Program-made: the position numbers and the translations under genes
Source of the DNA: Neohoeflea coraliihabitans
Lineage (GTDB): Bacteria; Pseudomonadota; Alphaproteobacteria; Rhizobiales; Rhizobiaceae
Direction: 5' to 3'
NCBI RefSeq assembly: GCF_019334345.1
Contig: NZ_JAHWQX010000001.1
Span: 434,001 to 498,000, forward strand
Length of the DNA stretch: 64,000 nucleotides
The notes under the pieces: model-generated
Told to the model about the DNA's origin: nothing
Database searches by the model: none
What the model saw: the letters and a program-made list of their open reading frames with translations, nothing else
Part shown: in pieces, positions 56,784 to 64,000 of the stretch
Numbering within the stretch: the first letter of the stretch is position 1
How the letters are laid out: every line of letters starts with the position of its first letter

Positions 56784-58088
56784 TCAACCGCGGGTGTCAG
56801 GCGTCGCCGCCGCACTCGCTGGTGTGTTACCGGTGTTGCCGCCATCCTTGCGCAGAACCGCTTCGGTGATGGAATTCGGCAACCGCTTCGGCGTTTCGAA
56901 AAGACCGAGCAGCGGCATGATGATGAGGAAGAAGGCGAAATAGTACAGCGTACCGATCTGCGCCATCGTCGTGTAGGTGCCTTCCGCCGGCTTGGCGCCA
57001 AGCCAGCCGAGGAAGATGGCATTGATGACGAACAGCCAGAAAAACAGCTTGTACCAGGGGCGGTAGACCGCCGAGCGCACCTTCGAGGTGTCAAGCCAAG
57101 GCAGGAAGAACAGCACGATGATCGACCCGAACATCACCAGGACACCGCCGAGCTTGGAATCGATCGGCCCGATATTGAAGGTGATCGCCCGCAGCATCGC
57201 GTAGAAGGGCAGGAAGTACCATTCCGGAACGATATGCGACGGCGTCTTCAGCGGGTTGGCCGGAATGTAGTTGTCGGCGTGACCGAGGAAGTTCGGCATG
57301 AAGAACACGAAATAGGCAAACACCAGCATGAAGAGGGCGATGCCGAGCGCATCCTTGACCGACGCATAGGGTGTGAACGGCAGGGTATCGGTCTTTTGCT
57401 TGACCTCGACGCCCGTCGGGTTGGTCTGCCCGGTCACATGCAGCGCCCAGACGTGCAGCACGACCACACCGGCAATCATGAACGGCAGCAGGTAATGCAG
57501 CGAGAAGAAGCGGTTCAGGGTCGGATTGTCGACCGCGAAGCCGCCAAGCAGCAATTGCTGGATCGGCTCGCCGATGCCGGGAAATGCGGTGAAGAAGCCG
57601 GTGATCACCGTCGCGCCCCAGAAGGACATCTGGCCCCAGGGCAGCACATAGCCCATGAACGCCGTCGCCATCATCAGAAGGAAGATGATCACGCCGAGGA
57701 TCCAGAGGATTTCACGCGGCGCCTTGTAGGAGCCGTAATACAGACCCCGGCCGATATGCACATAAACCGCCACAAAGAAGAACGAGGCGCCGTTGGCATG
57801 CAGATAGCGCAGCAGCCATCCGGAATTGACGTCGCGCATGATCTTTTCGACCGAATTGAACGCCAGACCCGTCGAGGCGGCGTAATGCATCGCCAGAACG
57901 ACGCCGGTCAGGATCTGCAGCACCAGCATCACCATCAGGATCGCGCCGAAGGTGTAGGCGTAGTTCAGATTGCGCGGCACCGGGTAGGACACGAAGCTGT
58001 CATGGCTCAGCCGCACGATCGGCAGGCGCTGATCCATCCATCTGCCGAAGCCGGTCGAAGGTTGGTAAGTCGAATGATCGGAGCTCAT
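56784..58088 (-). CDS. petB: Cytochrome b of the bc1 complex
   Basis: Heme b membrane core of complex III with the quinol-oxidising and quinone-reducing sites. The 434-residue protein has eight helices. Heme ligands are visible in [27 protein letters not shown] and [22 protein letters not shown], and the PEWY quinol-site motif in [12 protein letters not shown]. It lies 13 nt after petA and 25 nt before petC. A long plus-strand frame opposite it is a shadow. Confidence 0.97.
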   Translation of the reverse strand: MSSDHSTYQPSTGFGRWMDQRLPIVRLSHDSFVSYPVPRNLNYAYTFGAILMVMLVLQILTGVVLAMHYAASTGLAFNSVEKIMRDVNSGWLLRYLHANGASFFFVAVYVHIGRGLYYGSYKAPREILWILGVIIFLLMMATAFMGYVLPWGQMSFWGATVITGFFTAFPGIGEPIQQLLLGGFAVDNPTLNRFFSLHYLLPFMIAGVVVLHVWALHVTGQTNPTGVEVKQKTDTLPFTPYASVKDALGIALFMLVFAYFVFFMPNFLGHADNYIPANPLKTPSHIVPEWYFLPFYAMLRAITFNIGPIDSKLGGVLVMFGSIIVLFFLPWLDTSKVRSAVYRPWYKLFFWLFVINAIFLGWLGAKPAEGTYTTMAQIGTLYYFAFFLIIMPLLGLFETPKRLPNSITEAVLRKDGGNTGNTPASAAATPDTRG

Positions 58089-58101
58089 TGGCGCTGTCCC
58101 C

Positions 58102-58692
58102 TTAACCGATGCGGATCACGTCGTCCGAGCTGAACGCGTAAACTGGAATGTGAAGGTTTTCCGGTGCCGGGCCTTTGCGGATGCGGCCGGCAGTGTCGTA
58201 GTGCGAACCGTGGCAGGGGCAGAACCAACCGTTGAAGTCGCCGGCCTGGCCGAGCGGCACGCAGCCCAGATGGGTGCACGAGCCGATCATCACGATCCAG
58301 TTTTCCTTGTCCTCGCCAGCCGAGCGCAGCAAATCCGTGGCCAGCGCGTCGCCGGGCACATTCTGGTTGCGCGCCACCGGGTCCTTGAGCTCGGTGATCG
58401 GCACTTCCTTGGCCTCTTCAACTTCCTGAGCCGTCCGGTTGCGAATGAAGATCGGCTTGCCGCGCCATTTCACCGTCAATGACATGCCCGGCTCGATCGC
58501 CGAGACGTTGACGTCGATCGACGCCAGCGCCAGCGTCGAGGCGTCTGGGCGCATCTGGTCGATGAACGGCCAGGCGGTGGCAGCAGCGCCGACTGCGGCG
58601 GCCATGCCCGTTGCAAGATAGAGAAAGTCCCGCCGGGTCGGTTCTCCCGTCGTTTCACCCAGGCCGTCGGTGGTCGATGTGTTGTCGCTCAC
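58102..58692 (-). CDS. petA: Rieske iron-sulfur subunit of the bc1 complex
   Basis: The 2Fe-2S protein that takes electrons from ubiquinol. The 196-residue protein begins with a twin-Arg signal anchor ([17 protein letters not shown]) and has both cluster motifs, CTHLGC and CPCHGS. I take the GTG at 58692, with AGAGG upstream. It is the first gene of petABC. The PetP/PetR genes that flank petABC in Rhodobacter are 20 kb away here, so control by them is inferred from name only. Confidence 0.97.
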   Translation of the reverse strand: MSDNTSTTDGLGETTGEPTRRDFLYLATGMAAAVGAAATAWPFIDQMRPDASTLALASIDVNVSAIEPGMSLTVKWRGKPIFIRNRTAQEVEEAKEVPITELKDPVARNQNVPGDALATDLLRSAGEDKENWIVMIGSCTHLGCVPLGQAGDFNGWFCPCHGSHYDTAGRIRKGPAPENLHIPVYAFSSDDVIRIG

Positions 58693-58887
58693 GGCTTGTC
58701 ATCCTCTTAAAGCTGTGTCCGGACCAGAAACTTCGCCCGCCTGGCGCCGCAAGCGGCGCACTCGCTCGCTAGGCGCTTTCGCATTGTGGCGAAATCCTGT
58801 CAATTGCGCGGTTTCTAAGCGGGATGCGAAAAGAAGTCTAGACCACAGGAAACAGAAGGTCACTATGTCGCAAATATGCCGCCCGCC

Positions 58888-60777
58888 TCAGTCCCCTGAC
58901 CGCTCCGTCACAGGCGCGTCCGCGCCGTCGCCGAGAAAGCCGCCCGACTGGCGTTCCCACAATTCCGCGTACAGCCCGCCACGCGCAACCAGCGCCGAAT
59001 GCGTGCCGCTCTCGACAATCCGGCCGCCATCCATCACCACCAGCCGGTCGAGTCGCGCGATCGTCGACAGCCGGTGCGCAATGGCGATCACCGTCTTGCC
59101 GGTCATCAGGCCCTCGAGATTGTCCTGGATCGCCGCCTCGACCTCCGAATCCAGCGCCGAAGTGGCCTCATCAAGCACCAGGATCGGCGCATTCTTCAGC
59201 ATCACCCGTGCTATGGCGATGCGCTGACGCTGTCCGCCCGACAGCTTGACCCCGCGTTCGCCGACATGCGCATTGAGGCCGCGGCGGCCGCGCTGGTCGA
59301 CAAGATCAGCGATGAAACCGGCCGCCTCCGCCTGCCGCGCCGCCGCCCAGATTTCGGCATCGCCAGCTCCGGGGCGTCCGAAGGCGATATTGTCGCGAAT
59401 CGAGCGGTGCAGCAGCGCGGTATCCTGGGTCACCATGCCGATCTTCCGGCGCAGCGATTGCGGCGTGACGGCAGCAATGTCCTGGCCATCGATCAGGATC
59501 TGGCCGGAATCGAGGTCGTAAAAGCGCAGGAGCAGATTGACCAGGGTCGACTTGCCCGCGCCGGAACGACCGACAATGCCGATCTTCTCGCCGGCGGAAA
59601 TCGTCAGGCTGAGATCTTCGATCACCGGCAGATCATGGTGATAGCCGAAAGCGATCCGATCGAAGACAATCTCCGCACGCGGCGTTTCCAGCCCGGCAGC
59701 GTCCGGCCGGTTGGTCAGCGTCACCGGCTGGGCAATCAGTTCCGCTGAATTCTGCACCGTGCCGAGATTGCGCATGATGCCGTTGAGCTGCGTCATCATG
59801 CGGCCGAGCAGCATGTTCAGCCGCAGGACCAGCCCGAGCGTGAACGCCACGCCGCCCGCTGTTATCGCACCGGCCAGCCACAGATCGATCGACAGGAAGG
59901 CGATCATCGAAATCATCGTTCCCGACAACAGCGCCAGCGAGGAACGGACACCGGTCAACAGCCGCGCAAACGGCCGCAACGTGTTCTGGAAGCGCTCGAA
60001 ACCGTCGCGGATATAGGCATCATTGTCGTCCTCGCGTCCGAACAGCTTCAGCGTCTGGATATTGCTGAAGCTGTCGACCAGCCGCCCGTTGAGCATCGAG
60101 CTGGCTTCCGCGGTCTGCCGCGCATGGCGCCGGATGCGCGGCACGAAATAGCGCGCCAGAACCGCGAAAACCCCGATCCAGACAGCCACCACCGCCGCCA
60201 GCCGCCAATCAAGCTGGCCAACCAGCATCAGGGTCGACACCGTGTAGATCGCCATGAACCACACCACCTGCAGGAGCGACGTCATCAGATCGCCGCTGGC
60301 CTGGCCGGCCGACCACACCTTGGTGACGATCCGCCCGGCAAAGTCGTTCTGGAAAAAGGTCAGCGATTGCCGCGCCACATGCGCATAGGCCTGCCAGCGC
60401 ACCAGATTGAAGAAATTCAGAACGATGATCTGTTCCTCGATCAGCGCGCCCAGCGCCACTACGACGAACCGTCCGACAAGCACGGTGGCCGCCATCAGCG
60501 CCAGTTCCGGGCCATACAGCGTCAGGAAACCGGACCAGCCCGCCTCCCGCTCGGCCATTGCCAGCATGTCGACCAGGCGGCCGACGAAGTAGAACAGCGC
60601 CGCTTCCAGCACCGCCACCGCGCCGCCGAAAAAGGCCATGCCGGCAAATGCGCCCTTGGCCTGGCGCACATAGTGCCAGACGAATGCAAGCGTTCCCGCA
60701 GGCGGCTGCAGATCGCCCTTCCGGCCGAATGGCGTGATGCGCTCTTCAAAGAACCGGGCGATTCGGGTGACGTTCAT
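58888..60777 (-). CDS. ABC exporter half-transporter A (TM-NBD fusion)
   Basis: A 629-residue type IV ABC exporter: six N-terminal helices (about residues 35-320) followed by an ATPase domain. The ATPase has Walker A GRSGAGKST, signature LSGGQRQR, Walker B ILVLDEATSALD with a catalytic Glu, and a switch His in AHRLST. All sites are consensus, so it could hydrolyse ATP as a homodimer. The ATG at 60777 is preferred to the frame start at 60837. It is 84 nt downstream of a close paralogue and probably forms a heterodimer with it. Substrate (lipid or drug) unknown. Confidence 0.92.
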   Translation of the reverse strand: MNVTRIARFFEERITPFGRKGDLQPPAGTLAFVWHYVRQAKGAFAGMAFFGGAVAVLEAALFYFVGRLVDMLAMAEREAGWSGFLTLYGPELALMAATVLVGRFVVVALGALIEEQIIVLNFFNLVRWQAYAHVARQSLTFFQNDFAGRIVTKVWSAGQASGDLMTSLLQVVWFMAIYTVSTLMLVGQLDWRLAAVVAVWIGVFAVLARYFVPRIRRHARQTAEASSMLNGRLVDSFSNIQTLKLFGREDDNDAYIRDGFERFQNTLRPFARLLTGVRSSLALLSGTMISMIAFLSIDLWLAGAITAGGVAFTLGLVLRLNMLLGRMMTQLNGIMRNLGTVQNSAELIAQPVTLTNRPDAAGLETPRAEIVFDRIAFGYHHDLPVIEDLSLTISAGEKIGIVGRSGAGKSTLVNLLLRFYDLDSGQILIDGQDIAAVTPQSLRRKIGMVTQDTALLHRSIRDNIAFGRPGAGDAEIWAAARQAEAAGFIADLVDQRGRRGLNAHVGERGVKLSGGQRQRIAIARVMLKNAPILVLDEATSALDSEVEAAIQDNLEGLMTGKTVIAIAHRLSTIARLDRLVVMDGGRIVESGTHSALVARGGLYAELWERQSGGFLGDGADAPVTERSGD

Positions 60778-60861
60778 GCCCGCACATATAGATGCTTTCG
60801 AGCGTCGACCAAGACCGCCGGCCAAGACCCCCGCCAAGACGGTTGGCTGAGCGATCCGCGG

Positions 60862-62718
60862 CTAGCGCGCCGCGGCAGCCGCCTGGCTGTCGTTGATGAA
60901 GCCGCCGGACTGACGCGCCCAGAGTTCGCTGTACAGCCCGCCGGCGGCGATCAGATCCGTGTGCGTGCCGGTTTCGACAATGCGGCCCTGATCGAGAACC
61001 ACCAGCCGGTCCATCTGCGCGATGGTCGACAGCCGGTGCGCAATGGCAATCACCGTCTTGCCCGCCATCAGGTCGAACAGGTTTTCCTGGATCGCCGCCT
61101 CGACTTCCGAATCGAGCGCCGATGTCGCCTCATCGAGCACCAGGATCGGCGCATCCTTCAAGAACACCCGTGCGATCGCAATGCGCTGCCGCTGCCCGCC
61201 GGACAATTTGACGCCGCGTTCGCCGACATGCGCATCAAAGCCCGTCCGCCCCGCCGGATCGGCAAGCCCGGCGATGAAATCGAGAGCCTTCGCCTTGCGC
61301 GCCGCCTCGATGATCTCCGCCTCGTCAGCTTCCGGCCGGCCATAGGCGATGTTCTCGCGCACCGAACGATGCAGCAGCGATGTGTCCTGTGTCACCACGC
61401 CGATCGCCGCCCTGAGCGATTCCTGCGTCAGTTCGGCCACATCGTGGCCATCGACGAGAATGCGGCCGCCCTCGAGATTGTAAAAGCGCAGCAACAGATT
61501 GGTCAGCGTGGTCTTGCCGGCCCCGGACCGTCCGACCAGGCCGACCTTTTCGCCCGGCTGTACAGTCAGCGACAGGTCCTCGATCACACCATGCGCCTTG
61601 CCGTAGTGGAACCGCACGTGGTCGAAGCGGATTTCGCCGCGCGCCGGACGCAACGCTCCCGCGCCCTCGAGATCCACCACCTCCTGCGGCTGTGACAGCA
61701 TTGTCATGCCGTCCTGCACGATGCCGATGTTCTCGAACAGGCTTGAGACCTCCCACATGATCCATTGCGACATGCCGTTCAGGCGCAGCGCAAGGCCGAT
61801 GGCAATGGCGATCGCCCCAACCGACACCGCGCCATTCAGCCAGAAGCCGATCGCCAGCGCCGAGACGAGAAACACGAGCAGCGAATTGTTGAGATAGACC
61901 AGTGTTTCGAACATGGTCACCTTGCGCATCTGCCGGTGCACGGTCGAAAGGAAGGCATCCATCCCCTCGCGCGCATAGTTTTCCTCGCGGCGCGCATGCG
62001 AGAACAGCTTGACCGTCGCGATATTCGTGTAGCTGTCGACAATGCGCCCGGTCATCGCCGAGCGGGCGTCCGCCTGCGCCTCTGAGATCCTGCTCAGCTT
62101 CGGCACGAAATAGAAGATCAGCGCCAGGTAAACGGCCAGCCACACCAGCATTGGCAGGGCCAGCCGTAGGTCGGAGCTGCCGACCATCACCACCATCGCA
62201 ATGAAATAGACGCCGACGTAAACCAGAACGTCGAGCACCTTCATCACCGCTTCCCGCATCGACAGCGAGGTCTGCATCACCCGTGTCGCCACGCGCCCGG
62301 CAAATTCGTCGGAAAAGAAGGTCAGGCTTTGGCGCAGCAATTGCCGGTGCATGCGCCAGCGCGTTGCCATCGCGTAATTGCCGAGCAGCGTCTGGTGCAC
62401 GATCAGCGAATCGAAAAAGATCGCCAGCGGCAATCCGATCAGCACCAGGGCGGCCATCCATGCCAGCCGACTGCCCTCGCGCGCGAGAAAATCGTCCGGA
62501 TCGGCGGCGGCAAGCCAGTCGACGATCGAACCGAGAAAACCGAACAGCATCACTTCGCCAATCGATATCAGCGCCGTCAGCACTGCCATCGCCAGCAGCC
62601 ACGGCGCCGCATCGCGCGAATAGTGCCAGCAGAACGCCAACAGACCCTCAGGCGGAAGGCCTTGCTCGGATTGCGGATAGGGATTGATCCGTCGCTCGAA
62701 CCATCCGAACAGGGTCAT
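60862..62718 (-). CDS. ABC exporter half-transporter B (TM-NBD fusion)
   Basis: A 618-residue paralogue of the preceding gene, upstream on the same strand. It starts MTLFGWFERRINPYPQSEQG and has six helices, then Walker A GRSGAGKTT, signature LSGGQRQR, Walker B ILVLDEATSALD and AHRLST. The ends of both proteins match nearly word for word (LYSELWARQSGGFIND against LYAELWERQSGGFLGD), pointing to a gene duplication. Because neither has a degenerate site, homodimers are possible too. Divergent from trmL. Confidence 0.92.
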   Translation of the reverse strand: MTLFGWFERRINPYPQSEQGLPPEGLLAFCWHYSRDAAPWLLAMAVLTALISIGEVMLFGFLGSIVDWLAAADPDDFLAREGSRLAWMAALVLIGLPLAIFFDSLIVHQTLLGNYAMATRWRMHRQLLRQSLTFFSDEFAGRVATRVMQTSLSMREAVMKVLDVLVYVGVYFIAMVVMVGSSDLRLALPMLVWLAVYLALIFYFVPKLSRISEAQADARSAMTGRIVDSYTNIATVKLFSHARREENYAREGMDAFLSTVHRQMRKVTMFETLVYLNNSLLVFLVSALAIGFWLNGAVSVGAIAIAIGLALRLNGMSQWIMWEVSSLFENIGIVQDGMTMLSQPQEVVDLEGAGALRPARGEIRFDHVRFHYGKAHGVIEDLSLTVQPGEKVGLVGRSGAGKTTLTNLLLRFYNLEGGRILVDGHDVAELTQESLRAAIGVVTQDTSLLHRSVRENIAYGRPEADEAEIIEAARKAKALDFIAGLADPAGRTGFDAHVGERGVKLSGGQRQRIAIARVFLKDAPILVLDEATSALDSEVEAAIQENLFDLMAGKTVIAIAHRLSTIAQMDRLVVLDQGRIVETGTHTDLIAAGGLYSELWARQSGGFINDSQAAAAAR

Positions 62719-62881
62719 GTCGCGCGTTCCTTGATACCGGGTTGCGGCTGATCGCCGGTCAATGTCACACCGCCCTCTAGCATGCGTATTCCGGTCCCTC
62801 CACTCTCGCAGGCGCGCCGCCGCCGCTGGTCCACCGCCCGAGGCTGTTCGAATCGCCCGTTCTGTGACAGGAACACCCTTG

Positions 62882-63370
62882 ATGAGCCGTCCCGCCCTCG
62901 CCCTTTACCAGCCTGACATCCCCGGCAATACCGGCGCCATATTGCGTCTCGGCGCCTGCCTCGATCTCGATGTGCATCTGATCAAGCCGGCTGGCTTCGA
63001 TTTGTCCGACAAGGCCCTGCGCCGCGCCGGTATGGACTATCTCGCGATCGCCGCCCTGATTGAACACGTCTCCTATGCCACCTTCGACACTTGGCGCCGG
63101 GCGACTGGGCGGCGACTGGTGCTGGCCACCACCCGCGCCAGCACCTCCTGCCACGATTTTGCAATGGCGGCGGATGACATCATCCTGTTTGGCCGCGAAA
63201 CCGCCGGCGTCCCCGATCAGATCCACGATCAAGCCGATGCCCGCATCACCATTCCGATGCGCCAGGGAGCCCGTTCGCTCAACCTTGCCCTGTCGGCGGC
63301 CATGATCTCCAGCGAGATCATCCGCCGCTTCGGCATACCACCGGACCCGTCACCGCAGGGTCAAACCTGA
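62882..63370 (+). CDS. trmL: tRNA (cytidine/uridine-34-2'-O)-methyltransferase TrmL
   Basis: Methylates the 2'-O of the wobble nucleotide in leucine tRNAs. The 162-residue SPOUT protein has the SpoU motifs in order: LYQPDIPGNTGAILRLGACLDL (motif 1), ILFGRETAGVP (motif 2) and ITIPMRQGARSLNLALSAAM (motif 3, part of the trefoil knot). The ATG at 62882 is the family start. It precedes hemF by about 470 bp, with a small gene in between on the other strand. Confidence 0.94.
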   Translation: MSRPALALYQPDIPGNTGAILRLGACLDLDVHLIKPAGFDLSDKALRRAGMDYLAIAALIEHVSYATFDTWRRATGRRLVLATTRASTSCHDFAMAADDIILFGRETAGVPDQIHDQADARITIPMRQGARSLNLALSAAMISSEIIRRFGIPPDPSPQGQT

Positions 63371-63377
63371 GGTTCGT

Positions 63378-63650
63378 CTAGTCGGCGCTCGGCAGCCGGC
63401 GCATGGTGAATTCGATGCGCGCATCAGGCAGTTCGCGCCAGCTCTCGACTTCTGTCCAGTAGGCGGCCTTCGGCCAGCTGTCGAACCACTCACGCGCCTT
63501 GGCACGCGCCGCCTGCCGCTCCAGCAGATAGGTTTCGCGGATGAACCCGGTGGACTCGCTGCGATCGCGCTTCGAGGACGGCGTGGCGCGCGTCTTGCGG
63601 ATTTGCTGACGCAGCCCTTCAAGGGGCGGTGATGGGTGCTTTTGACGCAT
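63378..63650 (-). CDS. Small hypothetical protein between trmL and hemF
   Basis: A 90-residue basic protein, not recognised. A charged, Lys/Arg-rich first third (QQIRKTRATPSSKRDRSE) is followed by an amphipathic region with three Trp residues (AREWFDSW, YWTEVESWREL). The Trp content and regular helix pattern suggest a folded protein rather than chance. The start has GGGA about 10 nt upstream. It is convergent with trmL. Confidence 0.65.
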   Translation of the reverse strand: MRQKHPSPPLEGLRQQIRKTRATPSSKRDRSESTGFIRETYLLERQAARAKAREWFDSWPKAAYWTEVESWRELPDARIEFTMRRLPSAD

Positions 63651-63752
63651 GTCGTTTCATTCCCGCTCAGGACAATATAAGGCGGCATGATCGCGCCGGC
63701 CAGTCAGCGCTGCGGCCCGCCCGTGGGCGAACCCCGCCGGCTCAAACGGCTG

Positions 63753-63779
63753 TTGACGGGCTCGCGGCAATGCTATGAG
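63753..63779 (+). promoter_or_regulatory. Possible hemF promoter
   Basis: TTGACG (63753-63758), 15 nt, TATGAG (63774-63779). The spacing is 2 nt short of ideal, so this is weak. No FNR or Irr site was recognised. Confidence 0.3.
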
Positions 63780-63843
63780 GCCTGCCGAAGACCTGAGACC
63801 GGGCTTTGCCTGAGCCGGCAAGCCGGTCCCCTGAGAGGATTTT

Positions 63844-64000
63844 ATGCAACGTCCCGACCTGCCCATCGACATTCCCGCCGATATCGAAACCAAGAAGCAG
63901 ACCGCCCGGCGCTGGTTCGAAGCCCTGCGCGACAGCATCTGCAACAGCTTTGAAATGCTCGAGGCGGAAGTGGATCATCCGCAGATGCGGGGCGATCCGG
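63844..64000 (+). CDS. hemF: Oxygen-dependent coproporphyrinogen III oxidase, 5' part only
   Basis: Only 52 codons are in the window, starting at the ATG at 63844, and the frame runs off the right edge. The segment KKQTARRWFEALRDSICNSF followed by MLEAEVDHP matches the N-terminal helix of HemF, which oxidatively decarboxylates coproporphyrinogen III in aerobic heme synthesis. The petABC - trmL - hemF order is familiar from Rhizobiales. The identity is likely but rests on a short segment. Confidence 0.8.
   Translation, partial: MQRPDLPIDIPADIETKKQTARRWFEALRDSICNSFEMLEAEVDHPQMRGDP

Noticed and set aside
55220-58133. Two long plus-strand frames opposite apt, petC and petB
   Set aside because: Arg/His-rich shadow translations; the minus-strand genes carry complete heme and PRPP motifs.

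Overview
This 64 kb window is a continuous piece of GC-rich chromosome from an alphaproteobacterium, most likely of the order Hyphomicrobiales (Rhizobiales). Lineage pointers seen in the sequence are: a LpcC-type LPS-core mannosyltransferase; a trxB gene followed by a VtlR/LsrB-type LysR regulator and an AbcR-like sRNA; BA14K and DUF1236 envelope proteins; two matches to the EcfG stress promoter (GGAAC-N16-CGTT); a PetP/PetR regulator pair; and an unlinked carA and carB. Genus cannot be decided from the window. I see no rRNA, tRNA, CRISPR array, insertion sequence, phage or integrated element. Nearly every gene is intact housekeeping or envelope content, with several GTG/TTG starts.

Layout. 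1-16 kb: DNA primase (cut by the left edge), yqeY, carA, an MscS channel, a MATE exporter, a zinc metallopeptidase, an ArsR regulator divergent from an MFS exporter, carB, a DUF2235 hydrolase and an EcfG-promoter-linked SH3/DUF1236 protein. 16-22 kb: a flavin reductase with an upstream operator, greA, then four glycosyltransferase genes, the last two being tandem paralogues. 22-30 kb: an Lrp regulator, trxB, vtlR, the AbcR-like sRNA, msrP, aspartate aminotransferase, an EAL phosphodiesterase, a small membrane protein and a sugar dehydrogenase. 31-42 kb: a DMT exporter, cspA, a BA14K protein, an MBL hydrolase, ilvE, petP-petR, a soluble PAS chemoreceptor, a histidine kinase, csaA-like, proC, YbjN and ubiK. 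42-55 kb: lgt, a MidA-type methyltransferase, pgeF, a creatinase-like M24 protein, a lipoprotein, prs, chrA with a rhodanese, rplY-pth, ychF, an SMR exporter and two MaoC-like dehydratases. 55-64 kb: apt, petABC (the cytochrome bc1 complex), two ABC half-transporters, trmL, a small conserved-looking ORF and the start of hemF.

How they work together. Pyrimidine/arginine supply (carA, carB, prs, apt), translation (rplY, pth, ychF, trmL, greA, csaA-like) and aerobic respiration (petABC, ubiK, the MidA/NDUFAF7-like factor, hemF) make up the core. Envelope work includes lpcC and the GT cluster, lgt, the lipoprotein and the stress-linked small exported proteins. Regulation is the most interesting layer: a VtlR-AbcR unit, two EcfG promoters, an ArsR operator lying over an exporter's transcription start, a palindromic operator between ilvE and petP, and inverted repeats in front of the flavin reductase, lrp and rhodanese-chrA genes. 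Promoters, operators and the sRNA were called by eye from motif spacing and symmetry and have not been tested by search or experiment.
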